Assembly: GCA_947371715.1 (NCBI GenBank)
Contig: CANBQQ010000012.1
Span: 1 to 20,496 of the forward strand
Length of the DNA: 20,496 bases
Direction: 5' to 3'
DNA from: Flavipsychrobacter stenotrophus
Lineage (GTDB): Bacteria > Bacteroidota > Bacteroidia > Chitinophagales > Chitinophagaceae
The translations under genes and the position numbers were made by a program. The notes below the pieces were generated by a model. The model had not been told where the DNA came from. It made no database searches and saw nothing but the letters and a program-made list of their open reading frames with translations. Shown one piece after another: positions 7,570-15,247 of the stretch (its first letter is position 1; each line of letters opens with the position of its first letter).

Positions 7570-8028
7570 TTACAAGAAATAGAACCTGTTTGGAACTACC
7601 ATGTTGGGATAGGTCAATGGGGTAACCACCTTATTCCTCACCAGTTGTGTTAGTGCAGTCTCGCATAGGATAGCATTCTTTAATGGCGAGTCTGGGTCAC
7701 TGCCGCTATTTATAAATTGGTGTAGCGAATACAAACTGAAATTGGAAGGTAAATTAATATTGTCTCCATCTTCCGACTGTGTCATTTCGTAATCAAAATC
7801 TACTACACGCTTATCAGGGAATTCAAGGTGTACACCAATGCCATGGAAATTATAGAGCAGATTGCCGTCTGCAGTAGTTATTTTGCCTGTTTTTGTAATG
7901 TAGTCCAACCGCCGCGCCGACAATGGGCCTACTTGCTGCTGGTATTGCGCTCGTAAGATCCGATTGCCATTGTTGGCATACTCTTTGAATTTTTTGATGA
8001 CAGCAACTAATTCATCTTGAGCGTTCAT
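7570..8028 (-). CDS. Small conserved protein, possibly DUF6896-like
   Basis: A 152-residue protein with no signal peptide or membrane segment. The recognisable centre is YNFHGIGVHLEF (60-70) followed by RVVDFDYE (74-81), an HGxG...VDFD arrangement that I recall from a domain annotated as DUF6896; this link is from memory and uncertain. A preceding TGKI...GNLLYNF segment looks like a beta-hairpin, and the first 30 residues look helical. The gene lies 56 bp downstream of pstB on the same strand, where phoU is often found, but it has no PhoU-like helical repeats. Its own exact -7 box suggests separate transcription. Function is unknown; related small domains sometimes act as immunity proteins, but nothing here proves that. 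Confidence 0.72.
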   Translation of the reverse strand: MNAQDELVAVIKKFKEYANNGNRILRAQYQQQVGPLSARRLDYITKTGKITTADGNLLYNFHGIGVHLEFPDKRVVDFDYEMTQSEDGDNINLPSNFSLYSLHQFINSGSDPDSPLKNAILCETALTQLVRNKVVTPLTYPNMVVPNRFYFL

Positions 8029-8032
8029 TTTG

Positions 8033-8040
8033 CAAATTTA
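8033..8040 (-). promoter_or_regulatory. Candidate -7 box TAAATTTG
   Basis: Read on the minus strand, this is TAAATTTG, an exact TAnnTTTG match ending 4 nt before the ATG at 8028. It suggests that the 152-residue gene has its own start of transcription, separate from pst, and a message with almost no leader. No TTTG was found at the expected -33 distance. Confidence 0.4.
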
Positions 8041-8084
8041 TGGTAGCATCCCCTTATTTTCTATTCCCCGGGTGAAGTGATCTT

Positions 8085-8846
8085 CTATCCGAATCTGCCT
8101 TTTACATAGTTGCCGGTAAGTTCATTCGTAGGGTTATTAAAAATTTCTTGTGTGTCGCCCATTTCAATGACTTCCCCAAGGTACATAAACACTGTTTTGT
8201 CCGCAACACGTTGTGCCTGCTGCATATTATGAGTGACTATTATTATGGTGTAGTCCTTTTTGAGCTTCGTTATAAGTTCTTCTATCTTCAGTGTGCTCAG
8301 TGGGTCCAATGCAGAGCAAGGTTCATCCATCAAAATCACCTCAGGGCGCAGGGCTACGGTGCGCGCTATGCACAGGCGTTGTTGCTGCCCACCCGACAGT
8401 CGGGTTGCCGGCTTCTGTAATTCATCTTTTACTTCATCCCAAATGTAACTTTCCTTTAGTGCTTTTTCGATTATCTGATCACGATCGCCTTTAGGAATGT
8501 CGTTTATTTTCAAACCGTAATTGATATTTTCGTAGATGCTCTTTGGGAAAGGATTAGCTTTCTGGAACACCATGCCCACGCGTCTTCTCAATTGGGTCAC
8601 AGAAATATTTTTTTCATAGAGGTCCTGCTGATCCAGCATCAGTTTGCCCTCTATTTTTACATCGGGTAGCAGGTCGTGCATGCGGTTAAATGAGCGCAGC
8701 AATGTGCTCTTTCCGCAACCCGAAGGGCCGATAAGGGCGGTAACCTGGTTTTGCGGAAAGTCGATATTGATATTTTTTAATACCTGCTTGCTGCCAAACC
8801 ACAGGTTCACCGATTGCGCCGAAAGCTTAATGAACTCATCTGTCAT
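8085..8846 (-). CDS. pstB: Phosphate ABC transporter ATPase PstB
   Basis: The 253-residue ATPase powers high-affinity phosphate import through PstA/PstC. Walker A is GPSGCGKST at 40-48, the Q-loop glutamine is Gln95 (VFQKANPFPKS, a PstB-specific context), the ABC signature LSGGQQQR is at 150-157, Walker B VILMDEP is at 170-176, and the switch histidine is His206. Length and all motifs are those of a complete, active PstB. It overlaps the 3' end of pstA by 11 bp and is the last gene of the pstSCAB operon. In many bacteria phoU follows at this point; here it does not. Confidence 0.98.
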   Translation of the reverse strand: MTDEFIKLSAQSVNLWFGSKQVLKNINIDFPQNQVTALIGPSGCGKSTLLRSFNRMHDLLPDVKIEGKLMLDQQDLYEKNISVTQLRRRVGMVFQKANPFPKSIYENINYGLKINDIPKGDRDQIIEKALKESYIWDEVKDELQKPATRLSGGQQQRLCIARTVALRPEVILMDEPCSALDPLSTLKIEELITKLKKDYTIIIVTHNMQQAQRVADKTVFMYLGEVIEMGDTQEIFNNPTNELTGNYVKGRFG

Positions 8847-9681
8847 TCTTACTATGTTTATAACGTATGTAGAAGGCGGTAAGGTTTAAAATAAAAACTA
8901 CCATTATTAAGACCAGTGCTGTGCCATAGGCAAGTGGTCGTACCACGTCAATAGACTGGTGCTGCGTAGCCAGCATATACAAGTGGTATGGTAGTGACAT
9001 AAACTCCTGGTTGATATTTCCTGCCGGGCTGTTGATGTAGAATGCTACTCCGGTAAACATTATCGGCGCAGTTTCACCGGCCGCTCTCGAAAGTGTTAAA
9101 ACAACCCCGGTAAGAATGCCCGGCAGTGCTGCCGGAATTACGACATCTCTAATAGACTCAAACTGCGTGGCGCCGACGGCGAGTGCTGCTTCACGTGTGC
9201 TTGCTGGTATGCGGCGCAGTGCTTCTTCTGTTGTGGTGATAATATACGGGAGGGAGAGCAGTCCTAATGTGAAACCGGCAGATACCAATGATGTACCCAT
9301 ATGGAGTCCTTGTACAAATAGTGCCAGCCCGAAGAGTCCGTAGATGATAGATGGTACACCGGAAAGATTGCGGATACAAGCGCGGATGATCCGGGTAAGC
9401 CAGCTATCAACAGCATATTCATTAAGGTATATTGCGCAGCTGATACCAAATGGTACAGATACTATTGCTGTAATTATCGTGAGTAATACAGTGCCTGTTA
9501 TGGCCGGTAAAATGCCTCCCATTGTCATGCCGGCACGAGGCTGCGTACTTATAAACTCCCACGATATTGAAGGGGCTCCTTTGCTGATAAGGTCAAATAG
9601 AATTACGAACAAGTAGAAACATACCGTTCCGGTGCAGAAAAGTAACGTACCCCATTCGATAAACGGCGTGAGTTTTTTCAT
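8836..9681 (-). CDS. pstA: Phosphate ABC transporter permease PstA
   Basis: A 281-residue inner-membrane permease that forms the phosphate channel together with PstC. Hydrophobic segments fit six transmembrane helices, beginning at about 10-32 and 55-85. The cytoplasmic EAA loop that docks on PstB is EAALAVGATQFESIRDVVIP at 164-183, followed by ALPGILTG and LSRAAGETAPIMF, which is characteristic of PstA. The start ATG overlaps the pstC stop by 4 bp (ATGA arrangement), implying translational coupling. Confidence 0.97.
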   Translation of the reverse strand: MKKLTPFIEWGTLLFCTGTVCFYLFVILFDLISKGAPSISWEFISTQPRAGMTMGGILPAITGTVLLTIITAIVSVPFGISCAIYLNEYAVDSWLTRIIRACIRNLSGVPSIIYGLFGLALFVQGLHMGTSLVSAGFTLGLLSLPYIITTTEEALRRIPASTREAALAVGATQFESIRDVVIPAALPGILTGVVLTLSRAAGETAPIMFTGVAFYINSPAGNINQEFMSLPYHLYMLATQHQSIDVVRPLAYGTALVLIMVVFILNLTAFYIRYKHSKNDR

Positions 9682-10568
9682 GCGGAATGATATTTTCTGA
9701 ACCTGTTTACAAAATACTCACCTATCAGGTTTACTACAAGTGTCATTATAAAGAGTACGGTGGCTATGGCAAACAGGGCAAAATAGTGGGTGGTCTGGTA
9801 GGGTACCTCTCCGGTTTCAATGGCTATTGTAGCTGTAATAGTGCGCACAGATCTGAAGAAGCCATGCGGAAAGGCCTGCGCATTGCCGGTAGCCATGAGC
9901 ACGGTCATGGTTTCGCCTATTGTACGTCCTATACCCAGCATTATTGCCGCCAGTATTCCGGGTGCAGCGGCGGGAATCGTTACTTTTGTCAATGTCTGCC
10001 ACTTATTTGCGCCTATTCCGTAACTGGCTTCTTTATATGAATGTGGTACGCCGCGTAGTGCATCTTCGGTAACGGTGATAATAGTAGGCAGTGCCATTAC
10101 AGAAAGAAGGATAGCCCCATTCAATGCGTTCAATCCATTGGGCTGACCTATCAGGCGCGCCAGGAAAGGCCCAACAATAACGATGCCTAAAAAACCAATA
10201 GCTACAGATGGTACAGCGGCCAGCATCTCGATCGCAGGTTTCAGAATGTTCTTCAATCTCTTTCCGGCATATTCTGAGATAAACGCTGCTGTGCCTATAC
10301 CCAGAGGGATTGCTATTACCATTGCTCCCAGCGTGACCAAGGTAGTACTTACCAGTAATGGCACAATCCCATAACTAGCCTGTCGTCCCGATGGGTTCCA
10401 CTGAGTGCCTGTTATGAAATCGATCGGACTTACTTTTAGAAAAAATGCAATGGCATTATACAACAGCATAAAAAAGATACCGGCAAGAATGATAATTACT
10501 ATCATCCCTGTGCTGCGTATAAGTAGCTTCACTGCTTTATCAATATTTTCTCTTGCCGCAATATTCAT
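9678..10568 (-). CDS. pstC: Phosphate ABC transporter permease PstC
   Basis: A 296-residue permease, the partner of PstA. Transmembrane helices are predicted near 20-44, 70-92, 113-140, 148-168, 200-222 and 261-285. The EAA loop reads EASYGIGANKWQTLTKVTIP (180-199), followed by the PstC-typical GIGRTIGETMTVLMATGNA (212-230). The loop NGLNALNGAILL between helices 3 and 4 is typical as well. It is separated from pstS by only 11 bp and overlaps pstA by 4 bp, so the three genes should be on one transcript. Confidence 0.97.
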   Translation of the reverse strand: MNIAARENIDKAVKLLIRSTGMIVIIILAGIFFMLLYNAIAFFLKVSPIDFITGTQWNPSGRQASYGIVPLLVSTTLVTLGAMVIAIPLGIGTAAFISEYAGKRLKNILKPAIEMLAAVPSVAIGFLGIVIVGPFLARLIGQPNGLNALNGAILLSVMALPTIITVTEDALRGVPHSYKEASYGIGANKWQTLTKVTIPAAAPGILAAIMLGIGRTIGETMTVLMATGNAQAFPHGFFRSVRTITATIAIETGEVPYQTTHYFALFAIATVLFIMTLVVNLIGEYFVNRFRKYHSA

Positions 10569-10579
10569 ATACTTACAGG

Positions 10580-11419
10580 CTATTTGTGATTGACGATATA
10601 ATATCCCGATTCTTTTATTATTTTTTGACCTTCAGGGCTTTTTTCAAAGGAGATGAATACAGATACTTTATTCCATGATGTAGTGGGTATAAACTGGTAG
10701 AGTGGTCTTTGGAAATAGTACTTTTTGTCAGCTATGGCGGTTTCATCTAGTGGTGAAACTGCTGGCACGCCCATACGTTCGCAGATCTTCAATACTTTTA
10801 TCGACCTGTCTTCCTGTTTGCCATGCAGTATGTAGCCGGCGCCAACATAGCCGATACCGGAAACATCCATCTTCACTCCCTGTATTATCTGTGCATTGCC
10901 ATTCATTTCCTTGGCGTTGCGGCTGAATTCTATATTCAGTTTTTTACTTACAAAGGAATGGGTGCCTGAGTTACTCTGTCGCCCGTATATATTTACCGGC
11001 ATATCCTTTCCTGTTACAGGTTTCCAGTTGCTATACCGGCCGCTAAGCAAGTTCGCCAATGTAGGCACGTCTATCGAATCAAGCGGGAAGTCTTTTCTTA
11101 CAATGAACGCCGTTGCGTCCACGGCAAATATTATAGTACGTAATGTTATTCCTCTGGCTGCGAAAAGGCTTTCTTCAGCTACACTTAAAGGCCGTGACGA
11201 ATTAGCAATATCTGCCTGACCGTTTAAAAGGGCTGCTATACCTAATCCAGATCCGCCTCCTGAGATAGCTACGCTGAATTGTTTATTTGTGGCATAAAAT
11301 TGTTCCGCAAGGATCACTGCCAGGTTCACTTCTGTATCTGAACCCTTAATTTTTATTGTTTTGTAATCATGGTTACAGGAACAAAGTAACAATATTAAAA
11401 TGGAGGTCAGGACACGCAT
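10580..11419 (-). CDS. pstS: Phosphate-binding lipoprotein PstS
   Basis: The 279-residue product captures phosphate in the periplasm and delivers it to PstCA. It is a lipoprotein, with the signal ending LLCSC (Cys15), which would tether it to a membrane. Binding-site segments of the PstS family are visible: IKGSDTEVNLA (24-34), ISGGGSGLGIAALLNGQADI (52-71) and YGRQSNSGTHSF (145-156), with the Ser/Thr/Arg residues that contact phosphate. At 279 residues it is shorter than E. coli PstS and matches the shorter PstS form common in Bacteroidota and Gram-positives. It is first in the pstSCAB operon; ATG 11417-11419 is the only start that gives a complete signal peptide. Confidence 0.95.
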   Translation of the reverse strand: MRVLTSILILLLCSCNHDYKTIKIKGSDTEVNLAVILAEQFYATNKQFSVAISGGGSGLGIAALLNGQADIANSSRPLSVAEESLFAARGITLRTIIFAVDATAFIVRKDFPLDSIDVPTLANLLSGRYSNWKPVTGKDMPVNIYGRQSNSGTHSFVSKKLNIEFSRNAKEMNGNAQIIQGVKMDVSGIGYVGAGYILHGKQEDRSIKVLKICERMGVPAVSPLDETAIADKKYYFQRPLYQFIPTTSWNKVSVFISFEKSPEGQKIIKESGYYIVNHK

Positions 11420-11878
11420 AATGCTATAGTGCGAAGATAAAATGTGAATGTTAAGGCAACATTATTGGTGTGTTGTATAATTGTTCCGCCTGTCCCACCT
11501 CACGCAAGATTTCTTTAGTGTAATGATATTATCCGGATAGATAAGTTAGAATGGCCCTTAAATTCAGACAAAAGTATAGTGCTGCCCCGTCCTTCTGGCT
11601 GATATCAATCATTGTATGTTATGCGCAATGATACAACGCCAATTTGGCTGGGCAGATTTTGCGGGGTGTATCATGTTCCATTTCTGCAATTTTTATTGAA
11701 AAATTTCAGGGTACTTCAGTAAGGTTTCTGACATGGTCATCCACGATTGGATAGTGTTGAGATTTCTTCTGACGGAAGTTTATTTATCTTTCAATTTACC
11801 TTTTCTGAAACTTTTGCCCTTGTAGGTCTTATCTCCAGCGTCACGAGACTTATTAGATTATTTTTCGTGCTATAAACA
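11420..11878. other. Gene-poor spacer between pstS and the toxin gene
   Basis: I find no convincing gene here. Two -7-like boxes read leftward toward pstS: TATCTTCG (11432-11439, one mismatch, with a TTG 17 nt upstream) and an exact TACTTTTG (11569-11576), which would give a leader of about 145 nt. A 7-bp inverted repeat ATCATTG/CAATGAT with an 11-nt loop is at 11608-11632. A rightward frame is open for about 41 codons (ATG 11732, stop 11822-11824) but has no recognisable features. I could not define a Pho box. Confidence 0.4.
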
Positions 11879-12169
11879 CTATAATGGTTCTCTGCTGGTA
11901 TTCATAACTGAAGTAACCATAACATCCTGTCCACAAATTTCGAAGATCACTACAAAAGGGAACGATTTCATCTTAATGTCTCTGAAATTATCGATGGGAT
12001 TGCTGGAAATGTAGGAATAGTATTCCGGATTTGTTTCGATTTTTCTGTAAATAATGGATAGCTCAACTAAAAATCTATCACCCAGATCATTACTAATTTC
12101 GTCGTAATAATTTGTTGCTTCCAATGCCTCTACTTCAGCCCTTAGGCTGATCTTAAGATTGTAGGCCAT
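11879..12169 (-). CDS. RelE/ParE-family toxin
   Basis: The 96-residue protein has the size and layout of the RelE/ParE toxin fold: an N-terminal strand (YNLKISLRAEVEALEA), two helices (EISNDLGDRFLVELSIIYRKIETNP) and a C-terminal sheet with FRDIKMKSFPFVVIFEICGQ and a final VTSVMNTSREP. ParE members poison gyrase and RelE members cut mRNA; the sequence alone does not decide which. No signal peptide is present. The gene overlaps the upstream antitoxin gene by 17 bp, so it is translated from the same message. The tail MNTSREP takes the place of the usual Arg/His-rich RelE ending, so ribosome-dependent RNase activity is uncertain. Confidence 0.85.
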   Translation of the reverse strand: MAYNLKISLRAEVEALEATNYYDEISNDLGDRFLVELSIIYRKIETNPEYYSYISSNPIDNFRDIKMKSFPFVVIFEICGQDVMVTSVMNTSREPL

Positions 12170-12404
12170 TCTTTTTTCGTTGCAGTTGTATACGTCCCAT
12201 AGACTCCTCAGCAGATGACAGGGTAGATTTATCCGTTAGATACTCTTCACTTCGTTCCCTGAGCATATTCAAGGTAGTTTCGCTGTAAATGTATCCGCTT
12301 GTTTTTGTCTCGGGTTCAAACAGCGATAACATATCCATGACCTTTTGTTCGTCAGCCTGTTCAATATAATTATGTAATTTTTCCTTAGCCTCTATAAAAG
12401 TCAT
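12153..12404 (-). CDS. Antitoxin partner of the RelE/ParE toxin
   Basis: An 83-residue protein directly upstream of the toxin, overlapping it by 17 bp. Its opening, FIEAKEKLHNYIEQADEQKV, resembles a short conserved N-terminal module found in many Bacteroidota antitoxins (a helical hairpin with LHNYIE and ADEQKV). The rest is charged and probably partly disordered until it folds on the toxin, with an ELR-like helix near residue 50 and a basic C-terminus. Identification rests on gene order, size and this N-terminal block. It probably represses its own promoter; an exact -7 box lies 25 nt upstream. Confidence 0.8.
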   Translation of the reverse strand: MTFIEAKEKLHNYIEQADEQKVMDMLSLFEPETKTSGYIYSETTLNMLRERSEEYLTDKSTLSSAEESMGRIQLQRKKNGLQS

Positions 12405-12428
12405 ATAATGCCACTTTTCTTACTTATA

Positions 12429-12436
12429 CAAATTTA
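12429..12436 (-). promoter_or_regulatory. Antitoxin-toxin promoter -7 box TAAATTTG
   Basis: On the minus strand this is an exact TAnnTTTG match ending 24 nt before the antitoxin ATG at 12404, a normal position for a short leader. No clear TTTG was found 19-20 nt upstream, where CTTCG-like sequence appears at a spacing of about 16. It is the most plausible start of the toxin-antitoxin transcript. Confidence 0.45.
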
Positions 12437-12499
12437 ATGAATAATGTGTAATCGAAGTTACCTCCTCCTTTCCCAATTTCTTTTAACAAAAAATATGTT

Positions 12500-12528
12500 C
12501 ATTTCCCGAGTTACCTTTTCGGGAAATG
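12500..12528. promoter_or_regulatory. Perfect 10-bp inverted repeat between antitoxin and DUF4349 genes
   Basis: CATTTCCCGA (12500-12509) and TCGGGAAATG (12519-12528) are exact inverted copies separated by a 9-nt loop. The repeat lies 96 bp upstream of the antitoxin start and 110 bp upstream of the DUF4349 ATG, in the divergent region. On the minus strand it is followed within a few bases by a T6 run, so as RNA it could be a terminator of leftward readthrough. As DNA it could be an operator. Confidence 0.55.
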
Positions 12529-12638
12529 GGTATAAAGACAAGTAAGCAAAAACACTTACACATTTATAGTCTTCCGCCCGCTGAATGCATGCAGCAGGTC
12601 TGCTTTTCATTTTCTCATTTTCATAAAACAACACAGCT

Positions 12639-13544
12639 ATGTCCACAAAGAAACTTTGGTGGCTCCTGCCACTGGCATGCCTTGCAGCCTGCAGCAATGG
12701 TGCCAATCACGAACAAAACAATCGTCAAAATGCAGAGTCCGTAACTACAGATAGTGTTGCTATGCCGCTTAATGCTCCTGAACGAAAGATCATCCGCACT
12801 GCCGATTTTCGTTGCGAGGTTGCCAACGTATTAACTGCAGTAAATACCCTGGAGCGAGCAGTTACAAGTGCGGGTGGTGTGGTGCAGGAAAGCAGGGTAG
12901 AGAATAATACAGATATGGCGAAGGAGGTGTACTACAAGTCAGATTCGCTTAAAAAGATGCATACCTACACTACCACAGCTATGCTTACCCTCAGAGTGCC
13001 GGTTGCTGCGCTCGACTCTGTTGTACACAGCATCCCGGCTATGGTGAGCTTTATTGATTCACGCACCTTAAAACAAAGCGATGTTACTGCCGATTATACT
13101 GCCAATAAGCTGCAAATAGAAACCGGCACAAAGGTCTATACGGCAGAGAAAGCAACTAAACTGGCAAAGAAGGCCGAAGACCTGGTTGCAGTGCAGCAGT
13201 ACGAAGATGAAAACACCGCACAATACATCAACAGAAAGATAGAACACATGCGCCTGCTGGATGAGGTCAACTATGCTACCCTTACCATTGCCTTGGCGCA
13301 GCCTCCGCAGGTTTATGTGCAGGTAGTCTCCAACCCCGATTTTATTACAGCGGTACCTTTTACTACCCAGCTAGGGGAGGCCGTGAGAGAAGGCGTTACA
13401 ATGCTTGAAGGTCTTTTTGTGGGATTGGTTACCATCTGGCCATTTATTTTGTTGGGTCTGGTAACCTGGGCCGGGTACAAATATTTTGTCAAAAGATACA
13501 GAGCTAATGTGGCTGAAATCAGGAGCGGCGGCGCGGTGAGCTAA
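12639..13544 (+). CDS. DUF4349 domain lipoprotein
   Basis: A 301-residue envelope protein. The signal peptide ends at lipobox LAAC (Cys18). Residues from about 48 to 235 match the DUF4349 layout: the opening RKIIRTADFRCEVANV, the segment SAGGVVQESRVENN, then LRVPVAALDSVV, a coiled central region, and RLLDEVNYATLTIAL. A single transmembrane helix follows at about 262-285 (LFVGLVTIWPFILLGLVTWA), ending in a basic KRYR stop-transfer. The family occurs widely in bacteria with no proven function. The two membrane anchors (lipid at the N-terminus, helix at the C-terminus) imply that the domain sits in the periplasm near the inner membrane. Confidence 0.88.
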   Translation: MSTKKLWWLLPLACLAACSNGANHEQNNRQNAESVTTDSVAMPLNAPERKIIRTADFRCEVANVLTAVNTLERAVTSAGGVVQESRVENNTDMAKEVYYKSDSLKKMHTYTTTAMLTLRVPVAALDSVVHSIPAMVSFIDSRTLKQSDVTADYTANKLQIETGTKVYTAEKATKLAKKAEDLVAVQQYEDENTAQYINRKIEHMRLLDEVNYATLTIALAQPPQVYVQVVSNPDFITAVPFTTQLGEAVREGVTMLEGLFVGLVTIWPFILLGLVTWAGYKYFVKRYRANVAEIRSGGAVS

Positions 13545-13585
13545 TAGCTTGCCTGCCGCCTAAAGCAGAAATATGTTTAATGACC

Positions 13586-13593
13586 TATTTTTG
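13586..13593 (+). promoter_or_regulatory. Candidate -7 box TATTTTTG
   Basis: An exact TAnnTTTG match ending 15 nt before ATG 13609. If used, it rules out the in-frame upstream ATG at 13573 as the start and supports the signal-peptide start at 13609. No good -33 TTTG was seen. Confidence 0.4.
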
Positions 13594-13608
13594 CGGACAA
13601 AAAATGAA

Positions 13609-15213
13609 ATGAGTAAACCTGTCCTGTTACTGATCGCTCTGTTATTATCCTCATCATGTCTGTATGCGCAGAACCCTAGGGTTGAAAAAAGTGAAACATT
13701 TGACGCTCCGGTTGTGGGTTGGAATAAAGTGTTGCTGTTAAAGAACGGCAACACCTTTTATTTTCATTTTACCCGGCGCGATGGTATAGAAGTAAATGTC
13801 TTTGACAAAAGCAGAAAGCCGGTTGCGGCTAAGGAAATAACCAGTGAGCTCTGGAATCCCAGGAAGCTACCCGCTTCTGTTGTGGAAGGCCTTTATGAGA
13901 TCAATGGCGAGCCTGTTCTTTTCCTTGCGCAGTTTGAGGATAAGTTGCCTACGCTTTACAGGTTGCGTTTTGATCCTTTCAACGGTGATCTGGTGAAAGA
14001 GGAAGTGATAGGCACAATGCCCAGAAGCGGCGCCTTTGATGGTTCGGCAGATAAGTTTCATGTGGAGAAAGATCCGCAATCAGATTGCTATGCAGTTACC
14101 TTTTTTAATTTGTATGAAAGAGGTGCTGAAGATCGGATAAAGGTGATCCATTACAATGGCAGCCATAAGCCAATTAACCTGGGTTACTATACTCCGCCCG
14201 ATGATTCATTGAACTACCTCAACTACATAGGCTCTGTTGTAGACGGAGATAGGAGAGTGTACGTGGCTACATACGGCTCATCGAACAGGAAAGGAGAGAA
14301 TGCGCATGTATTTGTTTCGCGGTTGAATGCTACTGATTCTGTATTTCAGCACAAAGCGCTTGAGTTTACGGAAGATTTTAAAGACACTAAGTCTGTTATG
14401 CACTATAATCATGTCAACAATACACTACAGTTGTTTACGCTTACCTATGCCACCAACAGGGGCGGTGCAGTTGTGTACCTCTCATTCATGAGTTATATCG
14501 ATCCTGAGTCATTAAAATTGAACTCTGTGAAGACGCTTGGCTCTGTGAAGGCCAATGAATACGTGCATAATAAGCTGGGTCTGGAAAAGAACTACCAGGG
14601 TATGCCTCAGCACATGATCGTTAATGACGATAACAGCACAACTATTTTAGCGGAAGAAATGACGCATATCCAAACCGTACACCGAAGCGGCAACTCCACT
14701 TCAACCACTTACACCACCGCACTGGGTGGAATAGGCATTACCGAGCTTAATGAAGATGGTACGGAACGTAATGGCTATGTAATGATGAAGAAGCAAATAG
14801 CCACAGGAACGACACCGCCACTGTTTATGTCTACCAGAAGAAAAGGTAAGTGGTCAATACGGTCAGGCTATAGCGATCACAATTCTTTTATGTCTTACGA
14901 CTATATCAACACAGATAAGAACCGCTACGTGATCTACAATGATGATTTGAATAATGGCGCAAAAGAAGACGGGGAAAAAGCTAAGGTCGTAACGGCTAAT
15001 ATTACCAAAATGAATACAGTTTGTTATGATTTGAATGATGCAACACTTACAAGAGGGCTCGTTTTTGGACCATCAGATAGCGATGACAAGTACAGCGCGG
15101 TGTATATTGAGGCATCTGATTACCTACCCGCTACGCGCACCTACGCCACTATAGTTATAGAACGCGAAGGACGCGATAAAGTGGCACGCATGGCCTGGCT
15201 GATATTTGAATAA
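13609..15213 (+). CDS. Large exported protein of unknown function
   Basis: 534 residues from ATG 13609. The in-frame ATG at 13573 would place 12 polar residues before the signal peptide and lies upstream of a -7 box. The signal is KPVLLLIALLLSSSCLYAQ, and its AQ-N junction suits signal peptidase I; Cys15 lacks a proper lipobox. The rest is soluble and beta-rich, with repeated short Tyr/Asn/Asp-bearing strands and segments such as FYFHFTRRDGIEVNVFDK, LFLAQFEDKLPTLYRLRFD and IKVIHYNGSHKPINLGYYTP. These resemble WD/propeller-like blades that alternate value-reporting strands and loops, but no family is recognised. There is no C-terminal sorting domain. It lies 64 bp after the DUF4349 gene and 34 bp before the next gene, so these may be co-transcribed. 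Confidence 0.75.
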   Translation: MSKPVLLLIALLLSSSCLYAQNPRVEKSETFDAPVVGWNKVLLLKNGNTFYFHFTRRDGIEVNVFDKSRKPVAAKEITSELWNPRKLPASVVEGLYEINGEPVLFLAQFEDKLPTLYRLRFDPFNGDLVKEEVIGTMPRSGAFDGSADKFHVEKDPQSDCYAVTFFNLYERGAEDRIKVIHYNGSHKPINLGYYTPPDDSLNYLNYIGSVVDGDRRVYVATYGSSNRKGENAHVFVSRLNATDSVFQHKALEFTEDFKDTKSVMHYNHVNNTLQLFTLTYATNRGGAVVYLSFMSYIDPESLKLNSVKTLGSVKANEYVHNKLGLEKNYQGMPQHMIVNDDNSTTILAEEMTHIQTVHRSGNSTSTTYTTALGGIGITELNEDGTERNGYVMMKKQIATGTTPPLFMSTRRKGKWSIRSGYSDHNSFMSYDYINTDKNRYVIYNDDLNNGAKEDGEKAKVVTANITKMNTVCYDLNDATLTRGLVFGPSDSDDKYSAVYIEASDYLPATRTYATIVIEREGRDKVARMAWLIFE

Positions 15214-15247
15214 GAAATTATGATCCCTTAATGTTCAATCACACACA

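Noticed and set aside
11441..11470. Pho box upstream of pstS (TTAACA-like half-site)
   Set aside because: Only one loose half-site is present and the Bacteroidota Pho box is not defined well enough to call it by eye.
11732..11824. Rightward 30-codon ORF (ATG 11732) in the pstS-toxin spacer, vaguely transposase-like
   Set aside because: No recognisable motif, no terminal repeats or target duplication, and several competing short frames in the same stretch.
12458..12706. Leftward 82-residue open frame spanning the divergent region
   Set aside because: It runs through the 10-bp inverted repeat and the signal-peptide coding of the DUF4349 gene and has no family resemblance.
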